A stretch of 64,000 bases of DNA from Prorocentrum cordatum. Taxonomy: Eukaryota > Sar > Dinophyceae > Prorocentrales > Prorocentraceae. A program made the position numbers and the translations under genes. Below, piece by piece: positions 30,990-41,155 of this stretch. A model generated the notes under the pieces. The model was given only the letters and a program-made list of their open reading frames with translations. It did no database searches and was not told the DNA's origin. Location: the NCBI GenBank assembly GCA_963575745.1, contig CAUYUJ010012725.1:388473-452472 (forward strand), read 5' to 3'. Numbering within the stretch: position 1 is the stretch's first letter; each line of letters opens with the position of its first letter.

Positions 30990-31940
30990 GGTCTGTAGCC
31001 TGCAGATCGAGAGCAGTGTCGTGAGGCGTCGTCCCGTGGGATGTGAGGCGACTGCATTTGCCAACTCGCGCCGTGCCGAGGTCATCTGGCCGCCAAATAC
31101 TCCATGCAATTGGTGCGCATACAAGCTGGCAGCCTGCGCCCCTTACAACTCCAGGCGACCAGGCGCCCTGCATCTGCGAAGCGTGACAGCGAGCTTTTCG
31201 TCGACGGGCCGAAGAAAAACTTCACGTAGTGCAGCGTTGTCGCGGACTGCTGCGTCCCAGTGCGCCCCGCATTGGTCCGTCCAGGAACGGCCGTGGCCTT
31301 CTCGAGCCTTTGACCACAGGCGTCCCAAGTGAGACAGCAAGCCCATGACCCTGTCGCCCGTGACCTTTTTTTGGTAGAAGCGTGCCCAGCGTGAGCATGA
31401 CCTGACGTGGCCATGCTTGGTGCTCCTCACAGAGCCTGGAGATGCTCGCCAACTCCGGTAGGGCACTGTCCGGCAACCTGTCGTAATCCGTGCTGCTGAC
31501 CCGATCGACGCCCTGCGCTGCGTACGGCTCGATGTCTCGCAACGCTCGCCTCGGGTCCTCGACCGTGAGTGATGGGCGGCAGGGCCTCCCAGCTGGCTCG
31601 ATTCCTGGTGTCCTCGGAAGACTCCTGGAGATGGCAAGAGTCGCGGGGGGGCAGACGTCCGCGTGGCCTGCCATTTCGTACTCCTGGCTTGGCGTCTAGG
31701 AGATCTTCGGGATGTATCAAGGCGCGGTCGCCGATCTCTAGCGTGCCGCTACTGATGGGGCGAGAGAGATTTGTCCAGCCGAGTGCCCGTGCTAGCGAGG
31801 ATCGTGAATATGCCTTGTTCAGTCGCACATGCAAGCTTGTCGTGTAGGACATCTTGCTGAGTCTCCTGAGATTAGTACGTCTTCGTGCAACGCCTTCGAT
31901 TGATTTCTTCCCATCCTCTTTCATATGGAGGGCCACGTTG
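30990..31940 (-). pseudogene. Non-LTR reverse transcriptase, N-terminal (fingers) part, frameshifted
   Basis: On the minus strand one frame (31674 to 31390) gives GVDRVSSTDYDRLPDSALPE, LASISRLCEEH, QAWPRQVMLTLGTLLPKK. This fits the G-x-D-x-L-P, WP-x-Q and LLPKK pattern of the reverse-transcriptase fingers. The frame then changes and continues as VTGDRVMGLLSHLGRLWSKA, then CGAHWDAAVRDNAALREVFL and VDEKLAVTLRRC. A further frame change leads to ACMRTNCMEYLAAR. Upstream, 31936 to 31700 reads KMSYTTSLHVRLNKAYSRSS. No YMDD palm box follows, so the 3' part is missing or unrecognisable. At least two frame changes in 600 bp point to a dead copy or to sequencing errors. Confidence 0.6.
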
Positions 31941-31974
31941 TGGCAGTCGTGCTTCTCATTTCAAGGGTCAGAAA

Positions 31975-32114
31975 GCCTCCGCAGCCGCGGTCCGTCTGAA
32001 AGGTGTCCTGAGCCTGCTCCGAAAGACAGACGGCTTCTCAGAAGGCCGGAGGGCTTCTGAAGAGCCCCGCCGTTTTCTGAGAAGGTTTGCCGCTTCTCAC
32101 CTCCCCTTGCGCCG
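31975..32114. repeat. Possible family L fold-back arm
   Basis: The right side reads TTTTCTGAGAAGGTTTGCCG, CTTCTCACCTCCCCTTGCG, like the right arm at 51590-51630. The left arm is weak. Confidence 0.3.
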
Positions 32115-32318
32115 AGTGACACACTCAGGGTATAAGAAAAGTTTGAGCGTTCTGTGTTCCGAGGCGGGATTTCTTCACAGCCACCGCCCGGGGGATCGAC
32201 CTCTGGGAACGGTCGACGTGGATACATTCCAGGCCCTGGTGGTTGGCCACACACATCCACATCCACCGCCCGCCGGGGTCACACGGAGTCGTGTGTTTGC
32301 AGGCGGTGGACATGGCTT

Positions 32319-32442
32319 GGCATCGCTCGAACGTGTGCATTTTTCCTTCGGCGAGGACCATCGGGGAAGATCCTTGATCATTTCACGAAAAAACCACGCA
32401 CGAAACCGAAAAAAACAAGGAATGGACGTCCGAGCGATGGCC
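32319..32442. mobile_element. Family F MITE-like element, copy 4
   Basis: The left end is GGCATCGCTCGAACGTGTGC and the right end GGACGTCCGAGCGATGGCC. The interior matches copy 2 at 8575 almost base for base. Confidence 0.7.
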
Positions 32443-32559
32443 AGATGGATGTATGCCTGCCGCGCAGGTTGGGCAACCTGGAACTACCACCACTCAGGTT
32501 CCAGCCGCAAGTCCCACGACCGTGCCAGTCCAGCAGTCTCGGTGGCAGCTGCTGGATTC

Positions 32560-32699
32560 GATGAGATGACGATGACGATGACGATGGCGATGATGAAGAG
32601 AAGAGGGAGGGGGTGAGAAGGATCGTGGTGGACGGTGGGGATGGACAACATGTTGCTCCTGATGCTGCTGTTGATGATGATCATGATATTGATGATGAA

Positions 32700-32741
<42 letters not shown>

Positions 32742-32772
32742 GATGAAGATGAATATGCTGATGATATTGCTG

Positions 32773-32844
<72 letters not shown>

Positions 32845-33007
32845 AGGATGATGCTGACGATGATGCTTATGATGCTGATTACGCTGATTATACTGATGAT
32901 GATGATGATGACGATGATGATGATGATGAGGATGAGGATGAGGATGCTGAGGATTATGATGAGGATTATGATCATAAGATGGTGATGGTGATGATGATGA
33001 TGACGAC

Positions 33008-33054
<47 letters not shown>

Positions 33055-33125
33055 CGATGATGATGATGTTGGTGGTGATTGTGATGGTGGTGGTGGCGAA
33101 TATGGTGGTGATGGTGGTGATGAGG
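32560..33125. repeat. (GAT)n array, ~560 bp
   Basis: GAT triplets with GCT, TAT, GAC and GGT variants, interrupted near 32600-32670 by a short unique stretch. Poly-Met, poly-Asp and poly-His frames are spurious. Confidence 0.95.
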
Positions 33126-33342
33126 TAGCTACTCGTGGCTGAAATACGTACCCCGCTCTGGCTTCAAGGCAAAAGCAAGTCATACCACGCGCCTCCTCCT
33201 CGTCAAGCAGCCTGACCGTTGCGGGCCACCCTATGGGTAGTTGGGTATCGTTGGGTTCCCGTTTGGGAGCGAGAGTGGTCAAAAGCGAGGCAGGTTCAAT
33301 TGCCATTTTGATTGGGCAACCTGAAACACCACTACAGTGGAG
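33126..33342. other. No gene seen
   Basis: Unique spacer, no motif. Confidence 0.3.
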
Positions 33343-33512
33343 GCCGATGCCCAGAAACACCCTGCTTGCCTCCAGGGTGCCCTGGGTTTCTTGGGTTTCG
33401 ATGGTTCTGCTCTGGAAAGCGTGACATTCCCACACCAAAAATCCATGGACGTCCTGGGGTCTCGGGGTTGGATGTCTTGTGGAACGTCTCTTGTGGACGT
33501 GCCTCCACTTTA
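33343..33512 (+). mobile_element. Family B MITE-like element, copy 5 (TA on both sides)
   Basis: The left end is TA-CAGTGGAGGCCGATGCC and the right end GTGCCTCCACTT-TA. The interior is the best match to the consensus (TTGCCTCCAGGGTGCCCTGG, TTTCTTGGGTTTCGATGG). TA on both flanks supports insertion at a TA dinucleotide. Confidence 0.8.
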
Positions 33513-33529
33513 CTCCTGATGCCGTTCAC

Positions 33530-33780
33530 CGATGCAGGGCGCGTTTCGATTCCTCCGATTCAATTCGATTCGACTTCGGTGGATTCCGATTCCGACTCGA
33601 TTCGGCCTCGGATTCCGGTGTGGCTCCCGACTGCTCATCGGGGGCTTGCTGTCCTGCCGATTCCCGCCGATTCGACCTCTCTCCGGACTCGGATGCCGAT
33701 TTCCGCCGATCCGATTCGGTCCGATCGCCGATTCGACTTGCCGATTCGGCTATGGGCTCTCCTGCCGATGCCGCCGCGCC
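33530..33780. repeat. Dispersed CGATTC-rich repeat, copy 1
   Basis: TCGATTCCTCCGA, TTCCGATTCCGACTCGATTC, GATTTCCGCCGATCCGATTC and GGGCTCTCCTG recur in the same order at 41865-42110. Both copies are ~240 bp. Confidence 0.6.
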
Positions 33781-34000
33781 GCGCGGCGAGCAGCCGCAGG
33801 GGGAGGGGGGGGGGGCGGCAGGCTGGCCGCGGCCCCGCCTCCGCGCATCCGCAGCCCGCCCCCTGGGCCGGGGCCCTCCTCCTCCTCGCTCCTCCTCCTC
33901 CTCCTCCTCCTCCTCCTCCTCCTCCTCCTCCTCCTCCTCCTCCTCCTCGCTCCTCCTCCTCCTCCTCCTCCTCCTCCTCCTCCTCCTCCTCCTCCCGCCA
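33781..34000. repeat. G-run spacer and (TCC)n array
   Basis: A GC-rich spacer with a G-run near 33800, then near-pure TCC triplets from about 33875 to 33995. Confidence 0.9.
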
Positions 34001-34103
34001 AAAGGTGGTCACCGTCGCTGGCGGGGCCCAGGAGGACGACGAGGAGGCCGAGGAGCTGCGGGCGCCGCTGCGGTGGAGGGAAACGGTTGTTGGAAAAACA
34101 GCA

Positions 34104-34273
34104 TACAGTGAGCTGCTTGAATAAGGAACGTTTACTTTTCAAAAGGGGCTCGGTCGTTCCATTTATCGTTCCTTCTGCGTTATGTATTATTTATCGTTCC
34201 TTATGCGTTATTCCCTGGAGGAAAGGGGCTTCGTTCCTGATTTATCGTTCCTTAGGTCAGGCCGATGACTGTA
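34104..34273. mobile_element. Family E MITE-like element, copy 2 (TA-flanked, diverged)
   Basis: The left end is TA-CAGTGAGCTGCTTGAATA and the right end CAGGCCGATGACTG-TA. Repeated GTTCCTTATGCGTTATT and ATTTATCGTTCCTT words fill the interior, as in copy 1. Confidence 0.65.
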
Positions 34274-35000
34274 AGCATGAACTTTTGGCGCTCCGCGCGG
34301 ATTCCTTGGACCTGCGCTGGGCCTCCACGGCAGCGCCTCGGGCGCCGCCCCTGGCGCGCTCAGCGCGCCAGGCGAGGGGGGCCGCGCAGATCCAAGAAGC
34401 CCGCGCAGACCTTCAAAAGTTTATGTGTATGCCATGCCTGTTCCTCTAAATGAGTGGGCACTCCCCCTCTCCCCCAAAATTCAAGGTTGGCACGCGCGGG
34501 GGAGACCCGCGGTCGAAGTGCAGGTCCGTCGACCAACTGGGATCGGTACGATCAAGATGGGTGCGGAGAGAATGGGTGCGATGGCAGACAGCATGTCTTG
34601 TTCTTGTGGAACAGGGCTCGCTGTCGGTGTCGCTGCGTATGTTGCCCTTTTGAAACAGAGGGCCGCCTGCCTAACGGCAGCCGCTGTCGGTTTGAAACAA
34701 AGGCTGTTCTTGGTCATCGTACCCATGTGTTCTGTACCCCTGTTGGGCGCCCGAGGAAGAGCCGATGGTGCCACTAGTCAGGGAGCTTGTACAGAAAACG
34801 AATCAGGTCATCGGCTTTTCGGGTTTGAGGTTTGCCCACGTTCTCGTGGGCTCGCGCAGGTCTCTCGTCGCGCTCCAGCAGCTGCGCCTCGTCGAGAGCT
34901 TTTCCTGGGGTCGCCCGAGTGCCCGCAAGGGCACGGCAGGCCGACGAGAGGACGCCGAGCTGCCAAGAAGGGCGCCGCTGGGATTGAGGTTTTCGGGCCC
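34274..35000. other. No gene supported
   Basis: Mixed-residue frames on both strands. At 34840-35110, two similar segments containing AGCTGCGCCTCGTCG and AGTTGCGCCTCGTCGG flank the CCT tract at 35001, which suggests a local duplication. Confidence 0.3.
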
Positions 35001-35044
35001 TCCTCCTCCTCCTCCTCCTCCTCCTCCTCCTCCTCCTCCTCCTT
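35001..35044. repeat. (CCT)n microsatellite
   Basis: About 14 CCT triplets. Confidence 0.9.
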
Positions 35045-35158
35045 CGGTTCCTGGCAGTTCTCCTGCGTCGGGACGCGTTCCAGCAGTTGCGCCTCGTCGG
35101 TAGCTTTCCGGGGGTGCCCGCATCGTCCTGGACGCCGCCCAGAGGCCCGAGCGGTGCT

Positions 35159-35378
35159 CGGGGGCCCCCAAGCAGGGGCGGTGGCCACACCGTGCGGTGG
35201 ATCGGTGGGGGTTCAGGGTCACCGCACGGCTTTGGGACTCGGGTCGTCCTCCGAGGGCGTCGCGGACGACTAGAGCCGCCAGGGTCCCAAAGCCATGTGG
35301 TGACGGACTTCGCGGTGAGGTTTTTGGCGGACTTCGCGGTCACCGCTGGGCCTGTCACCACACGGTTGTGGGACCCCC
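35159..35378. mobile_element. Family G MITE-like element, copy 2
   Basis: The left end is GGGGGCCCCCAAGCAGGGGC, then CCACACCGTGCGGTGGA. The right end is GTCACCACACGGTTGTGGGA, then CCCCC. Its interior aligns with 18440-18655 along its whole length (GGGACTCGGGTCGTCCTCCG). Confidence 0.75.
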
Positions 35379-35627
35379 AAGATGACCCGAACGCCACCAG
35401 GCGTTTTTCAGGATTTGTTTCGATTCGATCGGATGGTTCGGTCCCCGGACCTCCAGCCTCTCTCCTCGGGTCGGAGACTGAGAGCGGGGATTGGGGAAAG
35501 GGGGGTGGTCACGACGTCTGCGGCTTGCAGCTGGCGCCGGCCCCGCCACGTGGGCGCTTTCCCCGCTGCTGTGGCAAGACGGCGCTTTCCTCCGACGGGC
35601 TTCGGCGTCAGAGTCTGGAGGGCTTTT
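35379..35627. other. No gene seen
   Basis: Spacer. Open frames on both strands without motif. Confidence 0.3.
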
Positions 35628-35812
35628 GGGCACGGGGCCCCTGGCGCGGCCTCGTGCCCCGTTTGTATATGCATGTGTAAACGAAGTAACCAACGAGGAG
35701 CGCAAAACGCAAATGCACAGTGCTGTTTATTGGGAATAGCATGCAATGCTCCTGGGCTCCGAGGGCTCTCTCTCTCTTGGGCACGGGGCCCCTGGCGCGG
35801 CCTCGCGTTGGC
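35628..35812. repeat. Pair of ~32-bp direct repeats
   Basis: TTGGGCACGGGGCCCCTGGC, followed by GCGGCCTCG, occurs at ~35627 and again at ~35777, about 150 bp apart. Confidence 0.55.
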
Positions 35813-35879
35813 AAGCTGGCGCAAGAGGCAGGATCGAGGGGCCCAGTGGGGGGGCCCACGGTACGTCGCCCGCCGTGGC

Positions 35880-35995
35880 CCCTCCTCCTCCTCCTCCTCC
35901 TCCTCCTCCTCCTCCTCCTCCTCCTCCTCCTCCTCCTCCTCCTACCTCCTCCTCCTCCTCCTCCTCCTCCTCCTCCTCCTCCTCCTCCTCAGCTC
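35880..35995. repeat. (CCT)n array
   Basis: About 115 bp of near-pure CCT triplets. Confidence 0.95.
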
Positions 35996-36279
35996 GGCCC
36001 AGGGAGGCCTGCAGAGCCACCCGAGGCGGCCCAAGAGCGAGATGGCACCGCATTCCAGATTTCGTACTAGAGGGAGGGGGGTCTCATTTCGCGGGGGGTC
36101 TCTTCCAGGCCATCCTGGAGGGCCTGGGGGGGTCTGGGGACGATGTGTTGGAGGGTTCTCCCACGGGGGAGGTCTGAAATGGCTTGTCCTGGAGGGTCCA
36201 GGCCCCCTTTACGAAATCTGGAGTACCTTCTCGGCATGTGGGGGCAGCGGGGGTGGTTGCATCAGGAGCTGCATCTTGG
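35996..36279. other. No gene seen
   Basis: Unique spacer ahead of the reverse-transcriptase fragment. No upstream reverse-transcriptase motif found. Confidence 0.3.
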
Positions 36280-37245
36280 AGCTGCCTGGACGTGCGCGAC
36301 GGCCTCTACCAGGGACATGCGCGCTCCTCGTTGCTGTTCTGCCTCGGCCTTCGTCGCGCCCTGCGGCGGTTCCCGCTGAGTTACCCGGCCTCGGAATGCG
36401 CCGTTGCGAGCGTGCCGGTGCACCTCGAGTACATGGACGACATTCTCATGAAGTTCGCCCCCGGCATGGCGCACGTGTGGCTGCCCCTGCTGACCGACGC
36501 CTTGGCCTCCGTCAAGCTCCGCCTCAACCTGTCGAAGACCAAGGCGTGTTTTCCAGCGGCGGCACACGGCGACGTTCACCCAGTTCTTCGGCAAGTGGGT
36601 CTGCCGCAGGTTTTTGACGGCCTGGAGCTCATGGGAGGCGCGCTTGAAGGGAGGCACGCCGCCTCCATAGGCACCCTCGATGTCCCCCGAGCCTCGGAGA
36701 AGCGCCTGGCCCAGGCGGAGGAGCTCGCGCGCACGCTGGCGGCGATGCTTCGCACGCCCCTCGCCCAGGCCTCGCACCGTGCAGCGTGGACCTTTTTCGA
36801 CAAGGTCCTCAACAGAGCCTTAGGCTACGACGCCCGCATTCTTCACCCGGAGTCTTTCTCCAGTCTTGCGGAGCGATTGGACGATGCTGTGTTGAGTATT
36901 GTTTGCCCGCTGGTTCGGGTTGACCGCGGCTTCCGGAAGTGCCGGAGTGGTGCCTCCGGCTGTCTGCGCATTGTGGTGGGTGTGACCTCATCAGCGCGAA
37001 GAGGAAGGCGTTGTTCTCCCATCTTGCGGGGGCGTGCCAGTTTCTGCCGGCGGTGGCCCAGCGGTTGCTCAAGCTCGGTTCCGACCAGGATTCCATCTCC
37101 GCGGCCATGGACATAGGTGGCGTGACCCACTGCCTAGACGCGCTCGCAGGGCAGGGCGTTCACGTCAGGCACGACGGGGTTGTGGTTGCTGGGGCGGCGC
37201 CTGCTAGGCAAGGCAGTCGTCAAGCCTCGCCGCCACCAATAATAT
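36280..37245 (+). pseudogene. Non-LTR reverse transcriptase, palm and thumb part, 5'-truncated
   Basis: In one plus frame DGLYQGHARSSLLFCLGL matches reverse-transcriptase motif B (QG-x4-S-x-LF). EYMDDILM is motif C, with the two catalytic aspartates present. LRLNLSKTKACF is motif D. The thumb follows (AQAEELARTLAAMLRTPL, RAAWTFFDKVLNRALGY). Near 36930-36950 the frame shifts, and the protein goes on as LSAHCGGCDLISAKRKALFS, then HLAGACQFLPAVAQRLLKLG. Motifs 0 to A are absent and unrelated sequence precedes, which is typical of a 5'-truncated LINE copy. The YMDD box is intact, so the loss of function is from truncation and the frameshift. Confidence 0.75.
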
Positions 37246-37249
37246 TATC

Positions 37250-37480
37250 GCCGAAGTTCAGGGAGTATGCGAAATTGGCACCAGCAAATTCCTTGAAATT
37301 CAGAGAGTGAGTGAAATTAACATCGGCGGCTTAGTTGAAGTTCAGGGACTATTTGAAATTGACTTCGGCGGGTTTACTGAGGTTCAGGAAGTAACTGAAA
37401 TTGACATCGGCGGCTTCGCTGAAGTTCAGGGAGTATGTGAAATTGGCTTCGGCGGCTTCGCTGAAGTTCTGGGAGTAGGG
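37250..37480. repeat. 42-bp tandem repeat after the reverse-transcriptase fragment
   Basis: About five units of GAAGTTCAGGGAGTATGTGA with AATTGNCNTCGGCGGCTTNNCT between. On the plus strand it reads as 14-residue repeats (EIDIGGFAEVQGVC), on the minus as NFSEAADVNFSY. Its place right after the reverse-transcriptase frame suggests it is the 3' tail of the element. Confidence 0.7.
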
Positions 37481-38364
37481 CAGGTTGTTGGCGGCGTCGC
37501 TTACTTGATCGGTCTTGTTGGTGCCACTGACGGCCAGGATGAGCAGCAGCAGCTGCTTCAGGAAGGCGACGGCCTTCGATTCCGTGGATGCGGTAGACGG
37601 CGTCGACTCGGCAATCTGCGTGGCGTGCAGCGCCAGCAAGCAGGAATATGGGCGGCGCGCAGCGCCGGGATAGCCGAGCTTCGCTCGTATCTGCCACCGT
37701 GATAATGGAGGGTCTCCGCGCTGCGTTCTAGGCGTAGCTCTAAGGCCAAGGGCCCTGAAACGGACCGAACAAAGATGATAACACAAAAACGGGGTGAGAG
37801 CAGCACACGCACGGACGAGGAATGAGCGAGAGTTCGGCAGGGCCCGACAGGGCCTTCAGGAAACCCTCGGGGCTCCCCGGAGTGAGCTTGATTCACGGGC
37901 GTGTCCGGGGACACGTCCCTGGGCTCACCCCCTTGCACGGCCCCAGGAACGTTACCTGGTGTGTCCCCTTCGCATGTCCTCGGCACGCCCCTGAACACGT
38001 TCACCCCTTTGGCGCGTTCCAAGGCACGGGTCTGGGGAGCCTCCTCGAGATTTTGGGACTTTCGGGCGCCCAGGACTAGACTTCAGGCGCCACAGAAAAA
38101 CCCGCGCTGGAGTTCAATTTGTTGGGCCCCGAGGCCGTCAAATTTTGCCCGTTGTGGAATATCGTCGGGGCTCAACGCCGCGAAGGAGGATGGTGGAGGC
38201 GGATGTCGCCAGAACAATCGCAACAGTTTGAGGATTATTCTGAAGCGTTTCATCCGCAAAAACCCCTTGCATTCGCTAATTGCCATGCCATGTCCCAGAC
38301 TCTTCTCTCGGAAGCCAGGCCCCCCGGATTCGTCAGAGTTACCTTGCGTTCGAATGCGTAAACA
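37481..38364. other. No gene supported
   Basis: A minus frame near 37500-37620 contains the hydrophobic stretch KAVAFLKQLLLLILAVSG, but it has no nearby ATG and runs into the tandem repeat. 37840-38050 has scattered GGGCTC/GGACACG words. No motif. Confidence 0.3.
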
Positions 38365-39699
38365 ATGAGGGATCGACCAGTCCTACACCATCTGCGGATG
38401 CATAATTTAATGGGAGTTCCGCAGTGCGGATTCTCGTTGCTGGATTGTTGCATTTTCATGTATGGTGAAGTTGTTGATCCTCCCCGCGGTGCCCATTGGG
38501 TTTTTGTTATGGAAAGTGCTCCTCCGGGGGCCCGCACCCTGTTCTTACAAGGGGAATTTTTGCGCTTCAGATTGGATTGTTGGCCCCAAACTTATAACAT
38601 CAACGACAGCGGCTCCCGCCTGATACGTCCTCTATCGCGCGAGATGTTCTCCAAATGTGTGAAGGAATCGCGTTTGCGCGTTGTAATTCCTTGCAGTTTG
38701 TTGAAGCGCCGCGCCGCCGAGACCCAGGAATCACGTTCGCACTGTGGACTTCTGCATGATCTACTTGGCAATGGCGATGTTGCCCGAGGCTTCCTCACGA
38801 TTCGTGCAAGACTGACGCTTCAGCGACCCGCCGCTCGACCCCGCCGCCTGGGTCATCCTGGCCGGCTCTTGATGCTTAAAATGGCATGTTTTCCAGGCTT
38901 GCGGAGGTTGAATATTTGTCCTGTGCTGAGTTACACGCAGCACATGTGGTACCCTCAGATGGCGGAATGTAGTTTCCCGAGCGAGGTGTGCTCACTGACC
39001 CCCACCCCCCATAAAATTTCCCACCTGGCGGTGGACGTGAACTCGCCCACCCGAGCTTGTCATCACGGTGCGCACCACTCGATATTGCACATCCAGGCAC
39101 GGGCGGAGCCCGCAGCGCGCGTTCCATGTCCATGTCCATGCGGGCGTTCGTTCCGTCCCCGCTCCCCTCCGCCGTCATCGCTGCCGTGCCTGCGAGCGCC
39201 CCAGGTGTACGTGAGCATGGGAGTGTCTGAGGGGACCCGCGGGAGCTGTGAGCACCGCAGGGCCTGTCAGCACCTTGGGGCTCGCTGGCGAAAGCAGCAC
39301 CGCGCGCAGCAAATGCGTGCAGTTGAGCACCGCAGCGCCTCTGGACCACGCGAGAAGCACCGCTGGTGCCTGCAGGTACGGTTTTTCGCGCGCCACCGCG
39401 CTCATCACCGCTCAAACACAAATCTCTGTCTCCCCTTGCCGCCGGCCTCCCCGAGCACAGCCATGCTGCAATGCAATCTTCTCTCTCCATCCCACCCCCT
39501 CTCCAATCACATGTCCAGCCAGAACGTGCCTTCGAGCCCGCAGCGGAACTCGGACGGCCCACTCCCATCCCGAAGGCCCCGATTTGCCCTCCATTTCCGG
39601 TGGGAGGGGGGTCGGGGAATGTTGAAAAAACACATCTGGAACCCGCACCCCCCCAACCCGAAGTTCGGGTCTTCGGGCTGGGCTGGGGGGGTTTGGTAG
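38365..39699 (+). CDS. Hypothetical ORF, 444 codons, low support
   Basis: It starts at a true ATG (after GCGTAAACA) and stays open for 444 codons. The first ~215 residues have balanced composition, for example PRGAHWVFVMESAPPGARTL, FLRFRLDCWPQTYNINDS and REMFSKCVKESRLRVVIP. The rest becomes Ser/Pro/Arg-rich and looks like chance readthrough of GC-rich DNA, so a real gene, if any, probably ends or splices near 39000. I do not recognise a domain. No signal peptide or membrane segment stands out. Confidence 0.25.
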   Translation: MRDRPVLHHLRMHNLMGVPQCGFSLLDCCIFMYGEVVDPPRGAHWVFVMESAPPGARTLFLQGEFLRFRLDCWPQTYNINDSGSRLIRPLSREMFSKCVKESRLRVVIPCSLLKRRAAETQESRSHCGLLHDLLGNGDVARGFLTIRARLTLQRPAARPRRLGHPGRLLMLKMACFPGLRRLNICPVLSYTQHMWYPQMAECSFPSEVCSLTPTPHKISHLAVDVNSPTRACHHGAHHSILHIQARAEPAARVPCPCPCGRSFRPRSPPPSSLPCLRAPQVYVSMGVSEGTRGSCEHRRACQHLGARWRKQHRAQQMRAVEHRSASGPREKHRWCLQVRFFARHRAHHRSNTNLCLPLPPASPSTAMLQCNLLSPSHPLSNHMSSQNVPSSPQRNSDGPLPSRRPRFALHFRWEGGRGMLKKHIWNPHPPNPKFGSSGWAGGVW

Positions 39700-39870
39700 A
39701 GAGTCACCTTCTGCCACCGCCCCCAGGAGTGGCAGCTGCTCTGACGACCGGCGCGCCTCCGGCTGGACCTCCTCTGCGGCTACGTTTCCCCTTGTTGTGC
39801 ATGGGGATGGGCGCCCGTGGCACTGCCGTAAGTGCGCTGGGGCAGCCCAGGAGGATCCAGGCCGCTCGCG

Positions 39871-40033
39871 TTGAGTCGGGCGCGTCCCTCTCCAGGAGGA
39901 CGATTGAAAAAAACAGTAGAGAAGTTGTCTGGGGACGATCTGTTTATCATGTTTGAGCATGCTGGTTATATGATGTGACTAATGTTTTATCTTCCGCCCA
40001 AAATCCGCCTGTGGGGGGACAGGCCTGACCTAA
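39871..40033. mobile_element. Family C MITE-like element
   Basis: The left end is TTGAGTCGGGCGCGTCCCTC and the right end AAAATCCGCCTGTGGGGGGA, then CAGGCCTGACCTAA. The interior is AT-rich with GTCTGGGGACGAT, as in the copy at 46832. Confidence 0.65.
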
Positions 40034-41005
40034 CGCTCGCGCCGCATCAACGATGCATTGGCGATGCGGCACCGTCACCGATGCACCGGCGGTGCGGTGC
40101 AATCGTCCGGCCCCGTTGGGTCTGGGTCATCTTGGGGCGCCTCCGCGGGGGAGGAGAAGCGGGAGGAGGAGAGAGAAGAGGAGCGCCTGGGTGTTCCTGC
40201 GCACGTCACCGAACTCAGCCAGCATCGAGCGCCCTCCCAGGCCTCCGGAAGACGCGCCTCCTACGTAATCATGCTCCCCAAGGGGGCCTCTCTCTGTCCT
40301 CTCCCCGTCAAGCGAGCGGGCGGCATATGGCGACACGCACAGTTTCGTCCTGCCATAGCTTGGACAGGAGGCGGAGGTGTAATGAGGGAAGGTGGAGGGG
40401 GAGGAGGAGGGGGGAACGGGAAGGGGGATCGGGATGGAGGATGATGAGGAGCCTCCAGATCTCCGACGCCCTGATTGCTCCATCACCCTATTCCAACACC
40501 TGGCTCTCGACCCCTTCCCCGGGCCCGATCCTTAGTTCTGGGCATACTCCGAAGATGCTCGGTGCCCAGAAGATCGCCTCCAGACGCCGAAGTCGACGCA
40601 GGACTTCCGGTGGGGTTCTTTTCGCGCTGCTCGAAGCCTGGAGGCTTGGGGAGAGGAAGAGCCAGGAGCGAAAGAAGGACGTACATGTACATGAATCCAC
40701 GCTGGTTTCGAGAGTACGCATCGCGCGAATGTTCGTATCATGCGGCCAGTCTCGCGGATCGAGGGGCCACGTTCATGTACATGGTTGGGCGCGTACGTCC
40801 TCTGTGGGCTCCCTAGCCCTAGAAGAGGGTCGAGACCTCCGCGGGGGCAACGTTTCGTTGGAGTCGCGCCGCCGGAGCTCCGGGCTTGCCGTCGCCGTGC
40901 CGCAGCGTGCCCCTCCCGCGCCATCCCGTTGGGCTACCGCCGGCCTCGCGGCCTTGCCGCGTGCCACAGTGCGGCGGGTGGTCGCTCTTGCCCCTCCGAC
41001 GCAGC
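40034..41005. other. No gene supported
   Basis: 40040-40100 has GATGCATTGGCGATGCGGCA, GATGCACCGGCGGTGCGGTG, a short palindromic repeat. 40130-40450 is purine-rich. Open frames exist but none shows a motif. Confidence 0.3.
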
Positions 41006-41155
41006 GGAGGAGGAGGAGGAGGAGGAGGAGGAGGAGGAGGAGGAGGAGGAGGAGGAGGAGGGAGGAGGAGGAGGGAGGAGGAGGAGGAGGAGGAGGAGGG
41101 AGAGGAGGAGGAGGAGGAGGAGGAGGAGGAGGAGGAGGAGGAGGAGGAGGAGGGA
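41006..41155. repeat. (GGA)n array
   Basis: About 150 bp of GGA triplets with GGGA interruptions. Confidence 0.95.

Noticed and set aside
37307-37702. Plus-strand repeat protein (EIDIGGFAEVQ units)
   Set aside because: The 42-bp repeat is open on both strands and sits at the 3' side of a retroelement fragment. A tail repeat is the simpler reading.
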